Shown here: positions 27,320 through 27,424 of the stretch, in pieces
Layout of the letters: each line of letters starts with the position of its first letter
Numbering within the stretch: the stretch's first letter is position 1
Position numbers and translations under genes: made by a program
NCBI GenBank assembly: GCA_964397565.1
Contig: CAYNJC010000050.1
Span: forward strand, 1 to 27,424
Direction of reading: 5' to 3'
Origin: JAPLST01 sp964397565
GTDB lineage: Bacteria > Auribacterota > UBA3054 > JAPLST01
Length of the DNA stretch: 27,424 nt
Notes under the pieces: generated by a model
Database searches by the model: none
Told to the model about the DNA's origin: nothing
The model's input: the letters and a program-made list of their open reading frames with translations, nothing else

Positions 27320-27424
27320 TACTAATGAATGCGCTTTCTACTGTGCAGCGTCCTTGTAGCCGCCCGCGCTGAGGGCGGCTTCTGCAGCCGCGGTCATCCG
27401 CGCCGTTGACGGGATCCACGCCGT
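27320..27424 (+). repeat. Dispersed repeat family R1, copy 5 (cut by window end)
   Basis: It begins with TACTAATGAATGCGC and carries the complete core with both hairpins. It runs off the window in the first 18-bp units. The 7-bp hairpin is perfect here, as in copy 1. Confidence 0.88.

Overview
The window (about 60% GC by eye, densely coding in its core pathways but with unusually repeat-rich spacers) looks like a chromosome segment of a Gram-negative bacterium of the Planctomycetes-Verrucomicrobia-Kiritimatiellae-Lentisphaerae type. The pointers are a PEP-CTERM-tailed RCC1-repeat protein, giant secreted repeat proteins, an LPS-export permease, and spacers filled with short dispersed repeats. 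This placement is an inference from gene content; no phylogeny was possible.

Left part (1-2000, + strand): a DEAD-box RNA helicase with its own promoter, then a lone tRNA-Gln(CUG) framed by a near-consensus promoter and a textbook terminator. Next (2005-10182, - strand): two tandem paralogs of about 1,290 residues. They are exported proteins with FG-GAP-like repeats at the N-terminus, a zinc-protease-like HExGH site in the middle and NHL-like repeats at the C-terminus. Their two ends are base-for-base identical over 344 and 317 bp while the middle has diverged, which points to gene conversion.

Middle (11132-16931, - strand): carB (carbamoyl phosphate synthase large subunit), an N-carbamoylputrescine amidohydrolase-like gene 8 bp behind it, and the PEP-CTERM RCC1 protein. 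A 37-bp piece of the amidohydrolase 3' end recurs beyond the RCC1 gene, still in frame and with its own stop codon. The RCC1 gene therefore looks like a cassette inserted at the 3' end of the amidohydrolase gene.

Right part (17343-23367, + strand): a small lipoprotein with a SnoaL-like fold, a two-gene radical-SAM operon (GTGA overlap) and an oligopeptidase B-like protease. Each of these three units is preceded by a copy of the same promoter-plus-hairpin module: an extended -10 box followed, about where the RNA should begin, by a 35-nt stem-loop whose paired bases are invariant in all three copies. This looks like a dispersed promoter/leader-RNA element and is the best candidate for something undescribed. 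Right end (23493-27237, + strand): an operon for mannose-linked envelope sugars and LPS export (polyprenyl-phosphate mannose synthase-like GT2, LptF/LptG permease, GDP-mannose 4,6-dehydratase, D-lyxose/D-mannose isomerase), closed by a long structured hairpin with a U-tract.

A second dispersed repeat family of about 80-220 bp occurs five times (5921, 10299, 18063, 20939, 27320). It carries two small hairpins, a variable number of 18-bp units and, on one strand, a 19-codon frame that ends at the same stop in four copies. A third repeat of about 75 bp occurs twice, next to this element and to the promoter-hairpin module. The spacers thus appear to be built from shuffled modules.
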